Origin: Glycocaulis alkaliphilus | GTDB lineage: Bacteria; Pseudomonadota; Alphaproteobacteria; Caulobacterales; Maricaulaceae | Length of the DNA stretch: 64,000 bases | Assembly: GCF_004000605.1 (NCBI RefSeq) | Contig: NZ_CP018911.1 | Location: forward strand, 1,240,001-1,304,000 | Reading direction: 5' to 3' | Part shown: one piece after another, positions 59,264-64,000 of the stretch | Numbering within the stretch: the first letter of the stretch is position 1 | Layout: each line of letters begins with the position of its first letter | Made by a program: the position numbers and the translations under genes | The notes under the pieces: model-generated | What the model saw: the letters and a program-made list of their open reading frames with translations, nothing else | What the model was told of the DNA's origin: nothing | The model's database searches: none

Positions 59264-60066
59264 GTGATCTGTTCGAGGAAGATGTGCGCTTTGAGGCCGT
59301 CCGCGATGCGGACGAGGCCGGTAGCGCGCTTATCCTCGATATTGAGGGCTGGGAAGGCCCGCTGCACCTGCTCTTGCATCTGGCGCGCAAGAACAAGGTG
59401 GATCTGGCGAAAATCTCTATCCTGGCGCTGGCCGAGCAGTATCTCGTCTTCATCGAGGAGGCGCGCGAGAAGCGGCTGGACATCGCGGCTGAATATCTCG
59501 TCATGGCGGCCTGGCTCGCCTATCTCAAATCCCGCATGCTATTGCCCAAACCGCGCCCGGAAACCGATGAGCCGGAGCCGGAGATGATGGCGGCGGCGCT
59601 CGCCTTCCGTCTGATGCGCCTTGATGCGATGCGCGCAGGCGGCGAAGCGCTTTACGACCGGCATCTGCTCAAGCGCGATGTGTTCGAGCGCGGCGCGCCC
59701 GAAGGCGTGCGCTCCATCCGCGCGCCGCAATATGAAGCGAGCCTGTTTGATCTCTTGAAAGCCTATGCCGGTACGCGCGAGAAGTTTGCCTTCTCCACCT
59801 ACGAGCCGGAAAAGCCCAAGGTTTACAGCCTGGAGGCAGCCCGCGCCCGCCTCAGCCTGCTCTCAAAGCGCCTGACGGGGTGGGAGCGGCTGGACAGCCT
59901 GCTGCCGGGCGCGGACGAGCTGGGGCCGGATGCGCCGCCTGCCGCGTCGCTGATGGCATCTTCGCTTCTCGCGGCTCTGGAAATCACCAAGGATGGTGAG
60001 GCGGCGCTGCGTCAGGAGGCGGTCTACGGCCCGATCTGGATGCGCGGGCAGGAGAGCCGCCCATGA
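59260..60066 (+). CDS. scpA: segregation and condensation protein A
   Basis: A 268-residue kleisin subunit of the SMC-ScpAB condensin. N-terminal FEGPLHLLLHLARKNKVDLAKISI-like pattern (WEGPLHLLL...) and the C-terminal winged-helix (LAALEITKDGEAALRQE). GTG start overlapping nagZ. Bridges SMC heads with ScpB in chromosome organisation. Confidence 0.93.
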   Translation: MSDLFEEDVRFEAVRDADEAGSALILDIEGWEGPLHLLLHLARKNKVDLAKISILALAEQYLVFIEEAREKRLDIAAEYLVMAAWLAYLKSRMLLPKPRPETDEPEPEMMAAALAFRLMRLDAMRAGGEALYDRHLLKRDVFERGAPEGVRSIRAPQYEASLFDLLKAYAGTREKFAFSTYEPEKPKVYSLEAARARLSLLSKRLTGWERLDSLLPGADELGPDAPPAASLMASSLLAALEITKDGEAALRQEAVYGPIWMRGQESRP

Positions 60067-60788
60067 GCGATCCGATTGCCGAAGCGATTGCCCGCCTGCG
60101 TGCGCGGCAAGGCCCGCAAGCCGCTGCATTGGCCGAACCCTCGCAGCAGGCGATACGCATGGCCGAGGCGCTTTTGTTTGCCGCGTCCGAGCCGCTGGAC
60201 GCTGAAACGCTGGCCGCGCGCCTGCCCGCGGGCACCGATATTCCTGCCACCATCGCTGCCCTGCAAGAGAAATATGCCGATGCGGGCGTTCGGTTGAGCG
60301 AGGTGGGCGGGCGCTGGCGGTTTGAAACCGCGCCGGATCTTGCCCATTTGCTGGCGGAAATCCGTGAGGAACCGAAAAAGCTCTCCCAGGCCGCCTTGGA
60401 GACGCTTTCCATCATCGCCTATCACCAGCCGGTCACGCGCGCCGAGATCGAAGAGATACGCGGCGTTGCCGTCTCCAAGGGTACGATCGATCTCCTGTTC
60501 GAGCTGAAATGGATACGCCTGCGCGGCCGCCGCCGCAGCCCCGGCCGTCCGGTTACCTTTGGCACGACCGACACTTTCCTGGAATATTTCGGCCTGGCCG
60601 CGATCACTGATCTGCCGGGGCTGGGTGATCTGAAAGCCGCCGGGCTTCTCTCCTCGCGCCTGCCGGCCAATTTCGACATTCCGGACCCCGCGCGCCTGGC
60701 CGACAACGAAGACCCGCTGGACGATGAGGACAGCGCCCACTTCCATCTCGACTTCCTCGAAGGCGCCGAGGACGAGCGCGAGGAGTAG
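60063..60788 (+). CDS. scpB: segregation and condensation protein B
   Basis: A 241-residue double winged-helix protein: AEALLFAASEPLDAETLAARLP, RFETAPDLAHLL, and the ScpB signature LSQAALETLSIIAYHQPVTRAEIEEIRGVAVSKGTIDLL (split here: LSQAALETLSIIAYHQPVTR is the first part), then GRPVTFGTTDTFLEYFGL. Ends in an acidic tail. ATGA overlap with scpA. Confidence 0.95.
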   Translation: MSDPIAEAIARLRARQGPQAAALAEPSQQAIRMAEALLFAASEPLDAETLAARLPAGTDIPATIAALQEKYADAGVRLSEVGGRWRFETAPDLAHLLAEIREEPKKLSQAALETLSIIAYHQPVTRAEIEEIRGVAVSKGTIDLLFELKWIRLRGRRRSPGRPVTFGTTDTFLEYFGLAAITDLPGLGDLKAAGLLSSRLPANFDIPDPARLADNEDPLDDEDSAHFHLDFLEGAEDEREE

Positions 60789-60801
60789 GGGATGGCCGGT
60801 G

Positions 60802-60828
60802 TCTCCCCCCGTTTGCGGCGGAGGAAAC
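60802..60828. repeat. short deleted copy of repeat family A
   Basis: CTCCCCCCGTTTGCGG runs directly into CGGAGGAAAC, as if the middle of the 110-bp family A repeat were removed. Located 14 bases after scpB. Confidence 0.5.
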
Positions 60829-60870
60829 CGTCACACATCCTGCACGAGGTCCCGGACAACTGTCCCCTAG

Positions 60871-61098
60871 CTCGTCATTCCAGAAGCCCGAAGGGCTATC
60901 TGGAACCCAGTCGTTTATTTGTGCTCCGCACATCCGTGCGTCGCTGCGGGCAAAAGTGCCCGGCGCGCGGTCGCGCTTTTCAGGCCGCTTAGCGGCCTGC
61001 AAGGGCAAAGCCCGCCCGCGACTTTTTCGCGGAACATCGCAACGCGGATGCGTTGCGGAACCAAAAAGCTGGGTTCCGGCTTTCGCCGGAATGACGAG
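60871..61098. repeat. 228-bp element with perfect 11-bp terminal inverted repeats
   Basis: CTCGTCATTCC at 60871-60881 pairs with GGAATGACGAG at 61088-61098; inside, GGAACCCAG (60902-60910) pairs with CTGGGTTCC (61069-61077). The interior includes the family D repeat (60981-61062). The 437-bp gap between scpB and tatA is mostly this element; the remaining ~125 bases hold the tatA upstream region and no gene is seen. Confidence 0.65.
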
Positions 61099-61225
61099 GT
61101 GGAGAGGCCGGAGGATGACAGCTTTGTGTGCCCCCCCACCTGAACCCGCCATTGGACCCTTGCGCGATAATCCTCTACGGGTATAGGCCAGTGGCCGTAA
61201 CGGCATTCCCGCACGGAGAGCGCAT

Positions 61226-61447
61226 ATGGGACCGCATTGGAGCATTTTTGTCATCGTTGGCATTCTCGTGCTCGTCCTGTTTGGCGGGCGCGGACGGATT
61301 TCCGCGATGATGGGTGATTTCGCCAAGGGCATCACGGCCTTCCGCAAGGGGCTGAAAGATGACAGCAAGGACGAGGACGCCGCCGAAGAGCGCCCCGCCG
61401 CCAGCATCTCTGCCGAGACGCGCGAAGACGAGCGCACGGGCTCTTAA
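61226..61447 (+). CDS. tatA: twin-arginine translocase subunit TatA
   Basis: A 73-residue protein with one N-terminal transmembrane helix ([16 protein letters not shown]), the FGGRGRIS hinge and an amphipathic helix ([19 protein letters not shown]), then an acidic tail. Forms the pore-like oligomer of the Tat system exporting folded proteins. First of tatABC. Confidence 0.95.
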   Translation: MGPHWSIFVIVGILVLVLFGGRGRISAMMGDFAKGITAFRKGLKDDSKDEDAAEERPAASISAETREDERTGS

Positions 61448-61469
61448 GCCCGTCAGGAGCTAGAGTTCC

Positions 61470-61880
61470 ATGAATCCCGGCTTTGGCGCTGCCGAGCTTA
61501 TCATCATTGTGATCCTCGCCCTTGTGGTGGTGGGGCCGAAAGACCTGCCGCTGATGATGCGCAAGGCCGGGCGTTTTATCGGCCAGATGCGGGCCATGGC
61601 GCGCGATTTCCAGAACAGTTTTGACGAGCTGGGCCGCGAGGCGGAGCTGGCCGAGCTGAAAAAGGAAGTCGAGGCGCTCAAGAAAGCCAATCCGGTTTCC
61701 GAAGTCACCGAAGAATTGCGTGCGGCCGAGGCCGACCTGAAGCGCTCTGCCCTCGACAAGCCGCATCCGCGCGCCGTAAAGCCTGCCAAACCTGCGCTGG
61801 GTGATGAGGCGATGCTGCCGCTGGATACCAGTCCCGAAGCCGCAGCCGATAGCCCGCCCGCTCAGAGCAGGCAGGACTAG
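61470..61880 (+). CDS. tatB: twin-arginine translocase subunit TatB
   Basis: A 136-residue protein: transmembrane helix (ELIIIVILALVVVGPKDLP), the conserved Glu and GP motif of TatB, amphipathic helix (RKAGRFIGQMRAMARDFQNSF) and a variable charged tail. Partner of TatC in the receptor complex. Twenty-two bases after tatA. Confidence 0.93.
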   Translation: MNPGFGAAELIIIVILALVVVGPKDLPLMMRKAGRFIGQMRAMARDFQNSFDELGREAELAELKKEVEALKKANPVSEVTEELRAAEADLKRSALDKPHPRAVKPAKPALGDEAMLPLDTSPEAAADSPPAQSRQD

Positions 61881-61883
61881 GCC

Positions 61884-62702
61884 ATGTCAGGCGAGAAGCT
61901 GTCAAACGCCGGTGCCGCTGGTGCGCAGGATGACGAGGTGGAAGCCTCGCGCGCGCCGCTGATGGAGCATCTGACCGAGCTGCGCACCCGGCTGATCTGG
62001 GTGCTGGGCGCGGTGGCGCTGGCCTTCGTGCTCTGCTTTGCCTTTGCCGAGTGGATCTACAACATCCTGCTGGTGCCGTTTGAAGAGGCGGCGCGTCAGG
62101 TGCGCGGCGAAGATTTGCAGCTCCAGCTCATCTTTACCGGCCCGCTGGAGTTTTTCTTCGTCAAGCTGAAGCTCGCTCTGTTTGGCGCCATCATCGTGGC
62201 CTTTCCGATGATTGCCTATCAGGTCTGGGCCTTTGTCCGCCCCGGCCTCTACAAGAATGAGCGCCTTGCCTTTGCGCCCTTCCTGATTGCCTCGCCGGTC
62301 CTGTTCGCGGCCGGCATCGCCTTTGTCTATTATTTCATCCTGCCCTTCGTGATGGGCTTTGCGCTGGGTCAGGAGCAGACCGGGGAAGAGGGCCGCACAG
62401 CCATCCAGCTCCTGCCGCGCGTGTCAGAATATCTAAATCTCGTCACCACGCTCATTCTGGCGTTCGGGATATCCTTCCAGCTGCCGGTCCTGCTCTCCCT
62501 GCTGGGCAAGGTGGGGATCGTCAATTCGGGGCAGCTGGTGCGCTTCTGGAAGTTTGCGGTGGTCGGCATTGCCGTCTTTGCCGGCTTTGTCACCCCGCCC
62601 GACCCGATCAGCCAGATTTTCCTCGCCGCGGCCATGTTCGGCCTTTACGGGCTTTCCATCCTGGCGGTGAAGATGGTCGAGCCGAAGGAATTGGAGGGGT
62701 AG
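61884..62702 (+). CDS. tatC: twin-arginine translocase subunit TatC
   Basis: A 272-residue six-helix membrane protein. The N-terminal MEHLTELRTRLIW motif, FTGPLEFFFVKLKLALFGA, FPMIAYQVWAFVRPGLYKNER and FVTPPDPISQIFLA are diagnostic. Recognises the RR signal. Three bases after tatB. In relatives serS often follows; here purD is convergent. Confidence 0.96.
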   Translation: MSGEKLSNAGAAGAQDDEVEASRAPLMEHLTELRTRLIWVLGAVALAFVLCFAFAEWIYNILLVPFEEAARQVRGEDLQLQLIFTGPLEFFFVKLKLALFGAIIVAFPMIAYQVWAFVRPGLYKNERLAFAPFLIASPVLFAAGIAFVYYFILPFVMGFALGQEQTGEEGRTAIQLLPRVSEYLNLVTTLILAFGISFQLPVLLSLLGKVGIVNSGQLVRFWKFAVVGIAVFAGFVTPPDPISQIFLAAAMFGLYGLSILAVKMVEPKELEG

Positions 62703-62858
62703 GGTTTTCCCTGATCCTTCGAGCGCCACTGCGTCCGAAAGGATGAGGGAAAACAGGCTCATTCGCCCCTCATCCTGAGGGTGAGCGAAGCGAACGTCTC
62801 GAAGGACGAGGGGCGAGCACGAGGTCCCGGCTCCGCTTCGCGGGCCGGGAGTTCAGGC
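62703..62858. repeat. repeat-like intergenic DNA between tatC and purD
   Basis: Contains a dispersed-repeat-type segment: GATCCTTCGAG (62713 on) is mirrored by CTCGAAGGACGAG (62798 on), with CCCTCATCCTGAGGG in the middle. The 14-mer GCACGAGGTCCCGG at 62817-62830 also occurs at 60842-60855. No gene. Confidence 0.5.
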
Positions 62859-64000
62859 TTATGTGAGTGCTCTCCAACCAATATCGCGGCGGTAGACGCC
62901 TTCGGGCCAGTCGATCTCACCAATGGCCGCATACGCCCGGTCCACAGCTTCGCGCAAATTCTCGCCGGTCGCGGTGACGTTCAGCACGCGGCCACCGTTT
63001 GCGATGAAATTGCCGTCTGCATCGAGCGCGGTGCCTGCGTGGAAGATCATCACGCCGTCGCCATGGCCCGCATGGTGCAAATTCCTGATTGTGCTGCCCT
63101 TTTCCGGCGTGCCGGGATAGCCGGGCGCGGCCATCACCACCGTAACGGCCGGTTTCGGATTGGCGTCCATGGGAAGAAGCTGCGCGAACTCGCTGGCGCG
63201 CATGCCCCCCGTTGAGGCCGCGAGCAGAAGCGGCACGATATCGGCCTCGATCTGCATCATCAGCACCTGACATTCCGGATCGCCAAAGCGGCAGTTGAAC
63301 TCGACAACCTTGGGGCCGTCCGGCGTCACCATCACGCCGATATACAAGACGCCGCGATAGGGCATGCCGTCACCGGCCATGCCGCGCAGCATCGGCACGG
63401 TGACCTCTTCCTCCACCCGCTTCATCAGTTCGGGCGTCATCACCGGCGCGGGCGCATAGGCGCCCATGCCGCCGGTGTTGGGGCCGGTATCGCCATCGCC
63501 GATGCGCTTGTGGTCCTGAGCGGCGGGGAGGGTCAGGTAATTGATCCCGTCGGTGATGACGAAGATGGAGGCTTCCTCGCCTTCCATGAATTCCTCGATG
63601 ACCAGCTCTGCCGACGCCCCGCCAAACTTGCCAGACAGCATGTCGGCGAGCTCGGCCTCGGCCTCCTCGCGCGTTTCGGCAATGACCACGCCCTTGCCTG
63701 CGGCCAGCCCATCGGCTTTCAGCACGAAGGGTGCGGTCAGCGTGTCGAGGAAGGCTTTGGCAGCGGCCACATCGGTGAAGCGGCCATAGCGCGCGGTCGG
63801 CACGCCATAGGCGGCCATGCGGTCCTTGGCAAAGCCCTTGGAGGCTTCCAGCTGGGCGGCAGCCTGCGACGGCCCGAACACGTCAAATCCGCGTGCGCGC
63901 AGCATGTCGGCAAGGCCCTTGGCGAGCGGAGCCTCAGGCCCGATCACGATCAGATCGGGTTCCAGCTGCAAGGCAAGCTGCTGGATGCCCTCCACATCAT
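62859..64000 (-). CDS. purD: phosphoribosylamine-glycine ligase, N-terminus outside window
   Basis: An open frame of 380 codons reaching the right edge; the missing part is about 45 residues at the N-terminus. ATP-grasp GARS: DLIVIGPEAPLAKGLADMLRARGFDVFGPS, FVLKADGLAAGKGVVIAET (ATP-grasp), GPNTGGMGAYAPAPV and VEFNCRFGDPECQVLMMQIEADI. Second step of de novo purine synthesis. Convergent with tatC. Confidence 0.97.
   Translation of the reverse strand, partial: DVEGIQQLALQLEPDLIVIGPEAPLAKGLADMLRARGFDVFGPSQAAAQLEASKGFAKDRMAAYGVPTARYGRFTDVAAAKAFLDTLTAPFVLKADGLAAGKGVVIAETREEAEAELADMLSGKFGGASAELVIEEFMEGEEASIFVITDGINYLTLPAAQDHKRIGDGDTGPNTGGMGAYAPAPVMTPELMKRVEEEVTVPMLRGMAGDGMPYRGVLYIGVMVTPDGPKVVEFNCRFGDPECQVLMMQIEADIVPLLLAASTGGMRASEFAQLLPMDANPKPAVTVVMAAPGYPGTPEKGSTIRNLHHAGHGDGVMIFHAGTALDADGNFIANGGRVLNVTATGENLREAVDRAYAAIGEIDWPEGVYRRDIGWRALT

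Noticed and set aside
60792-61310. Short open frames in the scpB-tatA gap
   Set aside because: They run through the inverted-repeat element, have no ribosome-binding sites and no family likeness.

Overview
The window is high-GC, gene-dense alphaproteobacterial chromosome. It most likely comes from a stalked or dimorphic marine lineage of the Caulobacterales/Maricaulales/Hyphomonadaceae type. This is an inference from four things: the gene order dgt - SPOR - nagZ - scpA - scpB - tatABC; a tRNA-His with no templated G at -1, a G1:U72 pair and A73; a perfect TTAA-N7-TTAA (CtrA-type) site; and DUF2336, DUF6491-like and TonB-receptor/CoA-ligase gene content typical of that group. No rRNA, insertion sequence, prophage or CRISPR array was seen.

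Layout. 1-5.5 kb: a partial secreted beta/gamma-crystallin protein, a gamma-glutamyltransferase, an AsmA protein and an M48 metalloprotease with a Tat-like lipoprotein signal. 5.6-6.4 kb: tRNA-His(GTG) followed by a hicAB toxin-antitoxin pair. 6.5-13 kb: a mixed block with an unknown protein behind the CtrA site, glycine-oxidase-like ThiO, a lytic transglycosylase, a DUF2336 protein, and an Hpt protein, response regulator and NAD kinase on the minus strand. 13-18 kb: an EgtB-type sulfoxide synthase with no egtD beside it, a YdeI/DUF1801 protein, a CobW metallochaperone behind a probable Zur box, a class II aldolase and an outer-membrane-like protein. 18-22.8 kb: an RND efflux pair and a c-type cytochrome lipoprotein.

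22.9-45.6 kb is the main accessory region. It looks like a catabolic locus for an unknown hydrophobic or aromatic/apocarotenoid-like substrate. It holds a PaaI thioesterase, two acyl-CoA ligases, three thiolases, a PaaN-type aldehyde dehydrogenase, a TonB-dependent receptor, a tandem-domain HxlR regulator, a nitronate monooxygenase, a carotenoid/stilbene-cleaving oxygenase, a CaiB-type CoA-transferase, an SLC13 permease and a large hydrolase with a membrane tail. A 20-nt element (18 of 20 positions identical) lies upstream of both the receptor and the monooxygenase-oxygenase-ligase-thiolase operon, next to the HxlR gene. It probably defines the regulon.

45.7-54.3 kb: an OmpA-family porin split by an apparent frameshift in its poly-proline linker, a trans-sulfuration-type PLP enzyme with a structured leader, and an arginine succinyltransferase operon (M20 hydrolase - astA - astD - astB) with neither astC nor astE. 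xthA lies convergent to it. 55-64 kb: nitroreductase, erpA, dgt, SPOR protein, nagZ, scpA, scpB, tatA, tatB, tatC and a partial purD. The gaps here carry structured intergenic repeats, including a 228-bp element with perfect 11-bp terminal inverted repeats and hairpins that covary between copies.
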